Source: Shinella sp032095155 (GTDB lineage Bacteria; Pseudomonadota; Alphaproteobacteria; Rhizobiales; Rhizobiaceae). From it: a stretch of 64,000 bases of DNA. Position numbers and translations under genes: made by a program. Location of the stretch: contig NZ_JBLZPK010000060.1 in the NCBI RefSeq assembly GCF_049199905.1, positions 248,001-312,000 of the forward strand, given 5' to 3'. Shown one piece after another: positions 18,677-27,078 of the stretch; the first letter of the stretch is position 1, and the number at the start of each line of letters is the position of its first letter. The notes below the pieces were generated by a model, which did no database searches, was not told the origin of the DNA, and saw only the letters and a list, made by a program, of their open reading frames with translations.

Positions 18677-19459
18677 ATGGCTCAACAGAACCCCAAGGAC
18701 TGGAAGACCTACGACCAGTTCGCCTATGGCATCGACACCAACCGCCTGCCTTTGACCGAAGCGCTGGCCGGCACGAAACACACCGTCCATTTCGATGACG
18801 GCCGCGAGCTCGCCCTCGATTTCATCAAGGACAAGGTGACCTGGAACGACGCCTCCGGTTCAGGCACCGACAGCGTCGAGGTGGTCGAGGTCGCCCCCGA
18901 CACCTATTTCGTCGAGATCGCCTTCGCCGAAAAACCGCTCGAAGCCGAGACCGTCATCCTCAACCTCGCCTCCCGCCGCGCGCTGTCGATCCTCTCGATC
19001 GTGCGCTCGAAGGAGGAGACGGTGGGCGAACCGCAGGTCGGCCAGATCTTCCGGCCGGGCGTGATTGCCGGCGGCGAAGCGAGCGGCATTGTGCCGGAGG
19101 AAACGCGCGACCTGATCGGCCTGCGCGCCCATTTCACCTACAGCCCCAACCATGTCTATGAGCACACCTACCTGTCCTCCAAGCGCTATGCCTGGCAGTG
19201 CCTGGTCGGCGTGCAGCGCGGCCATGGCGACGTGGACCTCGCCACCACCTACAAATTCGCCGAGGGGCAGTACATCTTCACCTTCCGCGAGTTCAAGATC
19301 CCGGTCGCCTCCACCTTCTTCTACAACTTCGCCGACATGCGCTCGACGGGCAAGTTCCTCGGCATCAACGGTGAGGGCGCGGTCCAGAACAGCAATGCCG
19401 GCGCCTTCATCCGCAAGGCCTCCGTAACCTTCTACCAGCCCGGCGAGGCACCCGTCTGA
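18677..19459 (+). CDS. moaF: MoaF-like protein
   Basis: A 260-residue protein with two lipocalin-like MoaF halves. The N-terminal half includes TVHFDDGRELALDFIKDKVTWND and the C-terminal half TYSPNHVYEHTYLSSKRYAWQCLVGVQRGHGDVD. MoaF was first described in the monoamine (tyramine oxidase) regulon of Klebsiella and Arthrobacter, and is unrelated to molybdopterin synthesis despite the name; its reaction is unknown. Its place beside a 4-hydroxyphenylacetate cluster fits tyramine or tyrosol breakdown. GAGGAGGAA lies before ATG 18677. It overlaps the next gene by one base. Confidence 0.85.
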   Translation: MAQQNPKDWKTYDQFAYGIDTNRLPLTEALAGTKHTVHFDDGRELALDFIKDKVTWNDASGSGTDSVEVVEVAPDTYFVEIAFAEKPLEAETVILNLASRRALSILSIVRSKEETVGEPQVGQIFRPGVIAGGEASGIVPEETRDLIGLRAHFTYSPNHVYEHTYLSSKRYAWQCLVGVQRGHGDVDLATTYKFAEGQYIFTFREFKIPVASTFFYNFADMRSTGKFLGINGEGAVQNSNAGAFIRKASVTFYQPGEAPV

Positions 19460-19851
19460 TGCGCACCGCTTACGACATCGTCAAAGCCCACTACGACGCC
19501 AATGCCCGCCGCGACATGGCCGGCATGCTCGCCGATATCGCCGAGGATTGCCGCTGGACCGAAATGGACGGCTTTCCCTGCGCCGGCACCTATGTCGGTC
19601 CCGATGCCATCGTGCAGAATGTCTTCGCAGCATTGGGTGCGGCCTGGGACGGCTACACCTTCACGCTGGAGCGCCTTCTCGATACCGGCAACGACGTGGT
19701 CGCCATCGGCAACTACACGGCCGCCTACAAGGCGACCGGCAAGGCGATCAATGTGCGCGTCGTGCATGTCTGGGGCGTGGCGGACGACAAGATCCGCCGC
19801 TTCGAGCAGTTCACCGACACGCTGCGCGTCGCCGAGGCGATGCAGGCCTGA
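19459..19851 (+). CDS. SnoaL/NTF2-like fold protein
   Basis: A 130-residue single-domain protein of the SnoaL type: AYDIVKAHYDANARRDMAGMLADIAEDCRWTEMDGFPCAGTYVGPDAI, ending VWGVADDKIRRFEQFTDTLRVAEAM. Such domains act as isomerases, cyclases or dehydratases on small substrates or are structural. It is coupled to the MoaF-like gene by an overlapping ATG/TGA. No catalytic role can be assigned. Confidence 0.82.
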   Translation: MRTAYDIVKAHYDANARRDMAGMLADIAEDCRWTEMDGFPCAGTYVGPDAIVQNVFAALGAAWDGYTFTLERLLDTGNDVVAIGNYTAAYKATGKAINVRVVHVWGVADDKIRRFEQFTDTLRVAEAMQA

Positions 19852-19860
19852 AGCACCCAC

Positions 19861-19888
19861 GGAGGCGGCGGATCACTCCGCCGCCTCC
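19861..19888. terminator. Perfect 12-bp hairpin at the convergent end of SnoaL and AraC genes
   Basis: GGAGGCGGCGGA (19861-19872), loop TCAC, TCCGCCGCCTCC (19877-19888). The loop contains the stop codon of the minus-strand AraC gene, so the stem is partly coding. There is no T-run on either side, so it is more likely a transcript-end stabiliser or weak bidirectional terminator than a classical one. Confidence 0.55.
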
Positions 19889-20811
19889 CGCCATTGCGAC
19901 GGCGTCTTGTCATAGCGCTGGCGAAAGAGCCGTGAAAAATGCGCGCTGGAGGAAAAGCCGAATTCGAAGGCGACTTCGGCAATGGAGCCGGGACGGACCG
20001 GACGGTTGCGCAGCGCTTCGGCCGCCGTCTGAAGGCGCTGTTCCCAGATGAAATCGGCCGGTGTGAGGCCCTGCGCCTCGAAGGCCCGATAGACATAGCG
20101 CACCGAACAGCCCATGCGCCGCGCGATATCAGACGCATCGAGATCGGTGCGCTGGATATTGTCCGCCACGTAAGCCTTGATGCGATCGAACAGCAAAGCC
20201 AGCGGCGGCGCATCGGTCGGGTGGTCGGCCAGCGAGCAATCGGTGATGATGGTGCGCGTCAGATCCGCCATCGCCCGGCCGAGGCTTTCGCGGCCGGCGG
20301 CATCGAGCCGGTCCATCTCGACCACAGCCCCCTGCATCATCGAGAGCAGAATGTTTTGCAGCCCGCCGGGCGCCAGTGGTGCTGCCATCGGCCGGCGCAG
20401 GCGTCCGACCACCGCACGCGGCAACGTCTCGCGCGGCACCTGCAACATCAGCACCTCGACGGGCATGGGGTTTTCGAGCCGGTAGCTGTAGGCGGGATCG
20501 TAAATCACCAGGGCCTGCGAACCGACGGTCAGATCGCAGCCGCCCTGATGGAAGAGGGAGCGGCCATGCGGCTGGATGATCAGCTTGATCATATCCGGCC
20601 TGTTGCCATCGGACAGCACACGGCTGCCATCGACCAGATGCGCCTCCGCATTCAGCCGCGTCAACCGGCACTGGCCGAGTTTTGCTGAAACGATGCGGCT
20701 CGCCCGCTCCCGCCCCTCGGAAAAATGCAGCCGCACGGAGCCGAACAGCCGGCGGGCGACGAAGCGAACATCCGTGCCGGTTGCGGCTTCGAGCGGCGAA
20801 AGCGTGCCCAT
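19873..20811 (-). CDS. AraC-family regulator (AraC-binding-like N domain)
   Basis: A 312-residue regulator with a variable N-terminal sensor of the FeaR/NitR type (GRSLFHQGGCDLTVGSQALVIYDPAYSYRLENPMPVEVLMLQVPRETL) and a C-terminal double helix-turn-helix (DASDIARRMGCSVRYVYRAFEAQGLTPADFIWEQRL, then IAEVAFEFGFSSSAHFSRLFRQRYDKTPSQWR). It lies 4 bases after the ABC-importer ATPase gene on the same strand, and thus at the 3' end of that operon, facing the SnoaL gene. Regulators of this type govern amine and aldehyde breakdown in other bacteria; the target here is unknown. Confidence 0.88.
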   Translation of the reverse strand: MGTLSPLEAATGTDVRFVARRLFGSVRLHFSEGRERASRIVSAKLGQCRLTRLNAEAHLVDGSRVLSDGNRPDMIKLIIQPHGRSLFHQGGCDLTVGSQALVIYDPAYSYRLENPMPVEVLMLQVPRETLPRAVVGRLRRPMAAPLAPGGLQNILLSMMQGAVVEMDRLDAAGRESLGRAMADLTRTIITDCSLADHPTDAPPLALLFDRIKAYVADNIQRTDLDASDIARRMGCSVRYVYRAFEAQGLTPADFIWEQRLQTAAEALRNRPVRPGSIAEVAFEFGFSSSAHFSRLFRQRYDKTPSQWREAAE

Positions 20812-20814
20812 GGT

Positions 20815-21531
20815 TCACACCGCCAGATAGGCGCCGTGGAGGATATCCGGCTGCTGGCGCAGGGTTTGCGAGAATCCGTCGAAGACGATGCGGCCACGCT
20901 CCATCACCAACGCGTGGCTGGCAAGACCCAGCGCCAGATTGGCGAACTGCTCGATCAGCAGCACACCGATGCCGTCCTGGGCGGCAAGCGTGAGCGCCTC
21001 CGCCAGCCGCTTGACGATGGCGGGCGCAAGACCGAGCGAGAGTTCGTCGACGATCATGAAGCGCGGTTTTGCCAGAAAGGCCTGCGCCATCGCCACCATC
21101 TGCTTCTGGCCGCCCGAGAGGTCGCCGGCAAGCTGATGGCGGCGGGCTTCGAGTTCCGGAAAGATGGCGAAGGCCCGTGCCAGCCCGTCGCGCCGCGCCG
21201 CAGTACCCCGCTCCAGCACCGAGACGAGTAGATTGTCCTCGACGCTCATCTGGCCAAGCACGCGGTGCCCTTCCGGCACCATGGCCACGCCGCGCCGGCG
21301 CACCGCATCGGGCGAAAGCCCCGTCAACCTGAGATCGCCGAGCGAGACGCTGCCCGATGCCGTGGGAATGGCGCCGGAGAGCGCCATGACGGTGCTGGAT
21401 TTGCCGGCGCCGTTCGCGCCGAGAAGCGTGCTGATCGCGCCCGGCTGAAGCGCGAAGGAAATGCCGTGCAGCACGCGCTTGCCGCCACGCTCGACGACGA
21501 GATTGTCGACGGTGATCGTTCCAGCAGACAT
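20815..21531 (-). CDS. LIV-type ABC importer ATPase (LivF-like)
   Basis: Second ATPase of a branched-chain amino acid/amide type importer, 238 residues. Walker A is GANGAGKSS, the signature motif LSGGQKQMVAMAQAFL and Walker B RFMIVDELSLGLAP. ATG 21531 is used because it overlaps the upstream LivG-like stop by one base and the domain starts right there; a longer in-frame start at 21639 would lie inside that gene. Part of a five-gene importer operon (binding protein, two permeases, two ATPases) read leftwards. Substrate unknown; possibly an aromatic or amine compound given the surroundings. Confidence 0.92.
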   Translation of the reverse strand: MSAGTITVDNLVVERGGKRVLHGISFALQPGAISTLLGANGAGKSSTVMALSGAIPTASGSVSLGDLRLTGLSPDAVRRRGVAMVPEGHRVLGQMSVEDNLLVSVLERGTAARRDGLARAFAIFPELEARRHQLAGDLSGGQKQMVAMAQAFLAKPRFMIVDELSLGLAPAIVKRLAEALTLAAQDGIGVLLIEQFANLALGLASHALVMERGRIVFDGFSQTLRQQPDILHGAYLAV

Positions 21532-22235
21532 CACAGTTCTCCCAGATAGGCGAGGCGGACATCGGGATCGGCGAGCACCGTTTCGGTGCGGCCGAGCGCC
21601 AGGCGCTTGCCGTAGTCGAGCACAAGCGTTTCCGCGCACATGGCGCGGATGAGCTCCACATCATGATCGATCACGACGACCTGCGCGCCAAAAGCATCGG
21701 GAATGGCGAGCACGAGGTCGCGCAAACGTGCGCCCTCCTCGTCCGTCAGGCCGGCGGCCGGCTCGTCGAGCAGGATCAGGCGCGGCGTGCCAATCAGGCA
21801 TTTGCCGAGTTCCACCAGCCGCCGCTCGAAGAGGTTCAGCCGCGCGCCGAGGCGGTGGGCGACGCTGCCGAGACCGACGAAATCGAGCGCGCGATCCGTC
21901 GTGCGGCCGCGCTCGCCCACGGCCGCGACATTGTCGGCGAGGGCCGCGAGATTGTCGCGGGCGGTCAGGTCTTCCACCACCTGCTCCGTCTGGAACGAAC
22001 GGCGCAAGCCGGCCCGCACCCGTTGCAGCGGCGAGAGCGGCAACAACGACCGGCCATCCAGCTTGATGGCGCCTTCGATCGGGCGCACGAAGCCGGAGAG
22101 CACGTTGAGCAGCGTCGTCTTGCCGGCACCGTTGGGGCCGATGAGACCGGAGACGGGCGCACTCAGCATGGCGGTCAGCTGGTCGATCGGCTTGATGCCG
22201 CCGAAACGGACCGAGAGTGTCTCGATTTCGATCAT
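21531..22235 (-). CDS. LIV-type ABC importer ATPase (LivG-like)
   Basis: First ATPase of the importer, 234 residues, with Walker A GPNGAGKTT, a Q-loop region SFQTEQVV and Walker B LILLDEPAAGL. The ABC signature reads NLFERRLVELGKCL instead of LSGGQ, a divergence common among LivG-like subunits. ATG 22235 gives MIEIETLSVRFGG, the family start, and overlaps the permease gene by 4 bases. The longer open frame upstream is a shadow of the permease gene. Confidence 0.9.
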   Translation of the reverse strand: MIEIETLSVRFGGIKPIDQLTAMLSAPVSGLIGPNGAGKTTLLNVLSGFVRPIEGAIKLDGRSLLPLSPLQRVRAGLRRSFQTEQVVEDLTARDNLAALADNVAAVGERGRTTDRALDFVGLGSVAHRLGARLNLFERRLVELGKCLIGTPRLILLDEPAAGLTDEEGARLRDLVLAIPDAFGAQVVVIDHDVELIRAMCAETLVLDYGKRLALGRTETVLADPDVRLAYLGEL

Positions 22236-23263
22236 CGCCCGGCTCCTCGGGTGAAACGCGCAAGAAGGCCGGCGATCTTTCCGGCAATGCCGGTCGGCGC
22301 CGTTGCCAGCGCGTGGAACAATGCGACGCCGAAAATGCCGATGGTGACATAACCGTCGATGCCGAGATCGGTGAGCAGCGCCGGCAACGCACGCAGCAGC
22401 AGGCCGGCGATGACGGCGCCGTACCAGTGGAAGGCGCCGCCGACCGTTGCCAAAGCAAAGAGGTTGAGGCTTTCGAAGGCGGAGAAGGCGCGGCCTTCCA
22501 GCTGACCGACATTGCCGGCAAGCAGCCCGCCCGCGATGCCCGCGAGGAAGCCCGAAAGCGCGAAGGCCCAGGCCTTGTAGGCGAGCACATTGACGCCGGA
22601 GGCGATCGCCACCGTCTCGCCCTTGCGGATCAGCGCCCAGGCGCGACCCGGCCGGGTGATCTTGTGCGCCTGCACCAGCATCAGGCCGAGCGTCGCGATG
22701 ACGGCGCAATAGAGGAAATACGGCACCGCCTCGGTTGCGAGCGCCGGACGCGCCAGCATGGAGCGGCCCACCCCATCGGCGCGGCCGAGGAAACCCGGGC
22801 CGCCATCGGGAAAACCCCAGGCGGAAATGACGATCTGGAAGGCGCCGGCCAGCATCAGCGTCACCAGCGCGAGATAGAGGCCGCGCAGGCGGAGCGCCGG
22901 CACGCCGAACAGCAGGCCGAGCAGCGCCGCGACCACGCCGCCGGCAAGCAGGCTCACCTCGAAGGGCGGCTGCAAACCATGACCTATGCGCAGCGTCACC
23001 CAGCCGCCGACGCCGACCAGCGCGAACTGGCAGAGCGAGACGAGCCCGAGCTGGCCATAGAGCACCGCAACGCCGGCGACGGAAAGCGACAGCGCCATGG
23101 CCGAGGTCAGCGCCGAGAGCCAGAAGGCATTGGCGAGAAGCGCGACGGCAGCGGAAAAGATCGCCATGGCAAGGGCTACGGCAAGCAGCGGGCGCGGCTT
23201 TCGAACGGTCACTTCCGGGGCAAGCGGCACGGCGGCCGGGACAAGGGTTCTCTCAGTGTTCAT
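22232..23263 (-). CDS. LIV-type ABC importer permease (LivM-like)
   Basis: Inner-membrane permease of 343 residues with about eight to ten hydrophobic segments. The family signatures are GQLGLVSLCQFALVGVGGWVTLRIG early on, LRLRGLYLALVTLMLAGAFQIV, and the cytoplasmic EAA-type loop LAYKAWAFALSGFLAGIAGGLLAG. It overlaps the LivG-like gene and the LivH-like gene by 4 bases on each side, so the subunits are translationally coupled. Confidence 0.92.
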   Translation of the reverse strand: MNTERTLVPAAVPLAPEVTVRKPRPLLAVALAMAIFSAAVALLANAFWLSALTSAMALSLSVAGVAVLYGQLGLVSLCQFALVGVGGWVTLRIGHGLQPPFEVSLLAGGVVAALLGLLFGVPALRLRGLYLALVTLMLAGAFQIVISAWGFPDGGPGFLGRADGVGRSMLARPALATEAVPYFLYCAVIATLGLMLVQAHKITRPGRAWALIRKGETVAIASGVNVLAYKAWAFALSGFLAGIAGGLLAGNVGQLEGRAFSAFESLNLFALATVGGAFHWYGAVIAGLLLRALPALLTDLGIDGYVTIGIFGVALFHALATAPTGIAGKIAGLLARFTRGAGR

Positions 23264-24126
23264 CGGTCCCTCATCGAGGCACGGGAGGTGCTGCCGAGAA
23301 TGGTCACGGCGATGAGCGCGATGACGAAAGGGGCGGCGGCACGATAGGGCGAGATCAGCGTGATCGGCGTCAGCACGGCCTCGGCAAGGCCGATGCCGAC
23401 ACCGGCGATCGCAGTGATATAGAGCGAGCGCAGCTGGCCGAGGATCGCGGCGGCGATGGCCGGGATGACGACGAAGGTCAGGAACGTGCCCTGCAGGCGT
23501 ACGAGATCGGCCAGCAGCAGGCCGGCGAGGCCGGAGAACAGGCCGGTGATGACCCAGGCCGCCGTCTCCGTATGCAGCACACGCACGCCGAGAATGGCGG
23601 AGAGGTCGCGGTCATTGGCAAGCGCGCGCATGTCGAGGCCGAGACGGGTGCGGTTCAGGAGCAGCGTGATGGCGCCGACCATGGCAAGCGACAGGACGAG
23701 CGCGATCAACCGCGTAAAAGTGAGCCGCACGCCAAAAACGGTGAGATACATCTGGTCGGTCGGAAACTGCAGGCGGCGCGGCAACTCGCCCCAGATGATG
23801 CCTATGGCGGCGATCAGCACCAGCGCCGGCGCCAGCGTGCCGACGGCGCGCACGACGATGTCGCGGTGGGAGAGCAGCGGCGCGAAAAGGCGGCCGTAGA
23901 GAAAGCTCACCAAGGTTGAGGTGAGGACACCGAGGAGAATGGCCAGCGCCAGCGGCCAGTTCCATTGCAGGACCTGCCAGGCGACATGGGCGCCGAGCGC
24001 ACCGAAGGCGCCGAAGGCGAAATTGAGAACCCCGGTCGAGCGGTAGAGAATGACGAGACCGACGCCGGACAGCGCGTAGACCGCGCCGATCCCCAGGCCG
24101 GAAATCAGGAATGGCAGGAGAGACAT
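23260..24126 (-). CDS. LIV-type ABC importer permease (LivH-like)
   Basis: Partner permease of 288 residues. Recognisable LivH features are GLGIGAVYALSGVGLVILYRSTGVLNFAFGAFGALGA at the N terminus and TETAAWVITGLFSGLAGLLLADLVR. ATG 24126 is favoured because GAGGG precedes it; ATG 24141, five codons earlier, is also possible. The gene follows the binding-protein gene, separated by an 11-bp hairpin at 24153-24182. Confidence 0.9.
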   Translation of the reverse strand: MSLLPFLISGLGIGAVYALSGVGLVILYRSTGVLNFAFGAFGALGAHVAWQVLQWNWPLALAILLGVLTSTLVSFLYGRLFAPLLSHRDIVVRAVGTLAPALVLIAAIGIIWGELPRRLQFPTDQMYLTVFGVRLTFTRLIALVLSLAMVGAITLLLNRTRLGLDMRALANDRDLSAILGVRVLHTETAAWVITGLFSGLAGLLLADLVRLQGTFLTFVVIPAIAAAILGQLRSLYITAIAGVGIGLAEAVLTPITLISPYRAAAPFVIALIAVTILGSTSRASMRDR

Positions 24127-24152
24127 GAGGCCCTCGATCATGCGGGAAAGGA

Positions 24153-24182
24153 GACCCTGCGGGACACGATGCCCGCAGGGTC
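24153..24182 (-). other. Intercistronic hairpin below the binding-protein gene
   Basis: Perfect 11-bp stem GACCCTGCGGG/CCCGCAGGGTC with an 8-base loop, between the binding-protein stop and the permease start, with no T-run. Such hairpins usually protect the 3' end of the upstream message and raise binding-protein output over permease output. Confidence 0.65.
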
Positions 24183-24188
24183 GATCGA

Positions 24189-25436
24189 TCACTTCAGGCT
24201 GGCCTCGAAGGCGCGCACATCCTTCAGCTCCGGATCCGGCGACGGCGCGCAATCGGAAACGACCTTCCACTTGCCGCCTTCGCTGATCGCCATGCGCGTC
24301 GTCGAATTGGCATTGTGGCGCGGCTGCCCCTCACCGAAATACCAGGGCGCGCAGAAGATATCGCTCTTGAAGTCCTTGACGCCACGCACCGCGGCCGAGA
24401 CGGTCTCGCGGGTGATGTTGGCGCTGTCGAGGCTCATCAGGGCCTTTTCGGCGATGCGCGCGGCGAGGTAACCGGCCTGGGCGAAGGTGTCGCGTGGGTC
24501 GGAGGCCTGGCCGTATTCGTCCATCACGGCAAGCCAGTTGGCATTGTCGGGCGTCGTTGCCTCGAGGTCGTTGAACTCCATGTTGACGTAGAACTTGCCA
24601 TCCCAACCGGCACCGAGCGTTTCCGGCACGGAGAGGTCATAGGCGGACGCGGCCGACAGGAACTTGATCTGCTCGTTCAGGCCCTGCTCCTCGGCAGCGA
24701 CGAGCAGCGGTATCGCGACGCCCTTGGACATGCCGAGCACGATGACATCGGGCTTGCTGGCGGCGGCCTGCAGCATGATCGAGGTGGCATCCGCACTGCC
24801 CGGATCCATCAGGATCGTCTCGGCGGCAAAACCCTTTTCCTTGGCGAGCAGCATCACGCCATCGCAGGACCAGGTGCCGACATTGGGTATGTTCGGGCCG
24901 ATGCAGACGACCGACTTGGCGGCAAGCTGGTCGAGCGCATAGCCCATGGCGCCGAGCATGGAGACGCGCGGGCCGGCATTCGTCGGCGCGTAGTTTTCAG
25001 CAAAGAAGCATTCGCGCGGCACGCCGACGCCGGCCACGACATAGATGCCGCTCTTCTTGTAGTAGTCGGCGTTCGCCCCGCATTCGACATAGCTCGAATT
25101 GCCGACCATCAGCACGGCCTTCTCGTCATCGACGAGCTTTGCCGCAAGCTGGGCCGCCTTTTCCGGATCCCACTGGTCGTCCTCGACGAGATATTTCACC
25201 GGGCGGCCCTTGATGCCGCCATTGGCGTTGAGGCAATCGAAATAGGCTTTTGCCGCCTTGGTCGAGTTCGAAAAGTCGTCCGGCCCGGTCTTGCCGGTGA
25301 TCGCGCCGATGACGATCGGTTCGCCGGTCGCGGCCGTGCCCGTACCGTCGCCGCAGGATGCGGCCGCATGTGCGCCTGCCGTGCCGGCAAGGCTGAACGC
25401 CAGGCCGACTAGCAGTCCCTTCAACACTTTCATCAT
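24189..25436 (-). CDS. Periplasmic substrate-binding protein of LIV-type ABC importer
   Basis: A 415-residue type I binding protein. It has a clear Sec signal peptide (MMKVLKGLLVGLAFSLAGTAGAHA|A) and the family N-terminal strand IVIGAITGKTGP with VKYLVEDDQWDPEKAAQLAAKLV. GGAGGAAA lies 2-8 bases before ATG 25436; the second Met, 3 bases on, is an alternative. Several cysteines occur in the mature part, unusual but seen in related proteins. First gene of the leftward importer operon. The ligand is unknown; GMC and aldehyde dehydrogenase genes lie directly upstream on the same strand, suggesting an alcohol, amine or aromatic. Confidence 0.92.
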   Translation of the reverse strand: MMKVLKGLLVGLAFSLAGTAGAHAAASCGDGTGTAATGEPIVIGAITGKTGPDDFSNSTKAAKAYFDCLNANGGIKGRPVKYLVEDDQWDPEKAAQLAAKLVDDEKAVLMVGNSSYVECGANADYYKKSGIYVVAGVGVPRECFFAENYAPTNAGPRVSMLGAMGYALDQLAAKSVVCIGPNIPNVGTWSCDGVMLLAKEKGFAAETILMDPGSADATSIMLQAAASKPDVIVLGMSKGVAIPLLVAAEEQGLNEQIKFLSAASAYDLSVPETLGAGWDGKFYVNMEFNDLEATTPDNANWLAVMDEYGQASDPRDTFAQAGYLAARIAEKALMSLDSANITRETVSAAVRGVKDFKSDIFCAPWYFGEGQPRHNANSTTRMAISEGGKWKVVSDCAPSPDPELKDVRAFEASLK

Positions 25437-25461
25437 GGTTTCCTCCTCCTTGGTTTTTGAC

Positions 25462-25492
25462 CGGCCGGCGCTCCTCCGCGCCGGCCGTTTTT
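25462..25492 (+). terminator. GC-rich hairpin with T-run on the plus strand
   Basis: CGGCCGGCGC (25462-25471) and GCGCCGGCCG (25478-25487) form a 10-bp stem with loop TCCTCC, followed by TTTTT on the plus strand. Genes on both sides run on the minus strand, where the run is an A-tract before the stem. It would stop antisense rather than sense transcription, or act as an intercistronic hairpin between the GMC gene and the binding-protein gene. Confidence 0.5.
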
Positions 25493-27078
25493 CAGCGTGC
25501 CGTTATGAAGGCTGCGGCGCGGGCGCCGATCATCATGCAGGGCGCATTGGTGTTGCCGGAGACGAGCGTCGGCATGACCGAGGCATCGGCGACGCGCAGG
25601 CCCTCGACGCCGCGCACCTTCAGCTCCGGCGTCACGACGGCCATTGGGTCGTCATCGCGGCCCATCTTCGCCGTACCGGCGGGATGGAACACGGTTTTCG
25701 CGCTCTGGCGGATATAGTCTTCCAGCGCCGTCGCATCGTCCTCGACACCGGGACGCGGCAAAACACGGCGCTTGACGATCGCCTGCATCGACGGGGTGTC
25801 GAGAATGCGGATCGCCGCCTTGACGCCACGCACCAGCGTTTCGACATCCTCCCGATCGGAGAGCACATTGGCGTTGAAATCGACCTTCGCCGCAGGATCG
25901 GCAGCGGTGATGCGGATCGAACCGCGCGAACGCGGTCGCAGGTAGCAGGGGCCGATAGAAAAGCCATGGCCCGGTTCCGGCTCGCGATCGACGAAACCGA
26001 TCAGCACCGGCAAAACATGGAACTGCACGTCCGGCTGGCCGACACCCAGCGTATCGACGAAACCGCCGCATTCCACCACATTCGAGGTCAGGAGCCCCTG
26101 CTTCGACGTGAGATAGCGCAGCATGTGACCGACGGCCTTCAGGCCGGTATCGTGACCGAGGATGGAAATCGGCTCGAACGTTTCGGCCTGAACCGGCACC
26201 TCCATATGGTCCTGATAGTTCTCGCCGACACCCGGCAGGTCCGCCACGATATCGATGCCGAGTGAGGCGAGATGTTTGCCGTTGCCGATGCCGGAGAGCT
26301 GCAACAGCCGCGGCGTCGCGATGGCGCCGGCGGCAAGCACGATCTCGCGGTTCGCGCGATAGATGGTGCCATCGAGCAACTCGACACCGATGGCCTTGCG
26401 ACCTTCGAACAGCACGCGCGCCACCTTGCGATCGGTCAGCACGGTCACATTCGGCCGCTTTTCCGCCTCGCGCAGGAAGGCCATGGCCGAACTCCAGCGC
26501 CGGCCGTTTTTGGTGGTGCTCTGGTAGAAGCCGACGCCTTCCTGGTCCGCGCCGTTAAAATCGGCATTCGGCTTCAGGCCGGATTCGACGGCCGCCTTGA
26601 CGAAAGCTTCCGACAGGGGATGGCGGTGGCGGGGATTGGAGACGGTGAGCGTACCGTCCTGCCCGTGATACTGCCCGTTGAAGGCCTGGTTGTTCTCCAG
26701 CGCCTTGAAGACCGGCAGCACCTCGTCATAGGACCAGCCGCGGCAGCCCATCTGCGACCAGGTATCGTAGTCGTTGCGATGGCCACGGATATAGATCATC
26801 GCATTGAGCGAGGAGCCACCGCCCAGCACATTGCCCTGCGGAACGATCGACGGACGACCGTTGAGGCCCGGCTGCGGATCGGAGGCATAGGGATGGATAT
26901 CGATCCCCTTGCCGAGCACCTTGAAGAAGGTTGCGGGGATATGGATCCACGGATCCTTGTCGCGCCGGCCGGATTCGATCAGCAGCACCCGGTTCGCGGG
27001 ATTTTCCGAAAGACGGTTGACGACGACGCACCCGGCCGAGCCGCCACCGACAACGATGTAATCGTAGGTCCCGCCCAT
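25492..27078 (-). CDS. GMC-family oxidoreductase (choline/alcohol dehydrogenase-like)
   Basis: FAD-dependent alcohol oxidoreductase of 528 residues. The FAD-binding GxGxxG is at the N terminus (YDYIVVGGGSAGCVVVNRLSE), GMC signature 1 is GGSSLNAMIYIRGHRNDYD, and signature 2 is GAIATPRLLQLSGIGNG. The catalytic His is expected in TVFHPAGTAKMG, the Asn/His partner in SGNTNAPCMMIGARAA. ATG 27078 overlaps the aldehyde dehydrogenase stop by one base, so the two enzymes are co-translated. An alcohol oxidised here would give an aldehyde for the neighbour. Substrate is not fixed by sequence; an arylethanol such as tyrosol would connect with the hpa pathway. Confidence 0.9.
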   Translation of the reverse strand: MGGTYDYIVVGGGSAGCVVVNRLSENPANRVLLIESGRRDKDPWIHIPATFFKVLGKGIDIHPYASDPQPGLNGRPSIVPQGNVLGGGSSLNAMIYIRGHRNDYDTWSQMGCRGWSYDEVLPVFKALENNQAFNGQYHGQDGTLTVSNPRHRHPLSEAFVKAAVESGLKPNADFNGADQEGVGFYQSTTKNGRRWSSAMAFLREAEKRPNVTVLTDRKVARVLFEGRKAIGVELLDGTIYRANREIVLAAGAIATPRLLQLSGIGNGKHLASLGIDIVADLPGVGENYQDHMEVPVQAETFEPISILGHDTGLKAVGHMLRYLTSKQGLLTSNVVECGGFVDTLGVGQPDVQFHVLPVLIGFVDREPEPGHGFSIGPCYLRPRSRGSIRITAADPAAKVDFNANVLSDREDVETLVRGVKAAIRILDTPSMQAIVKRRVLPRPGVEDDATALEDYIRQSAKTVFHPAGTAKMGRDDDPMAVVTPELKVRGVEGLRVADASVMPTLVSGNTNAPCMMIGARAAAFITAR

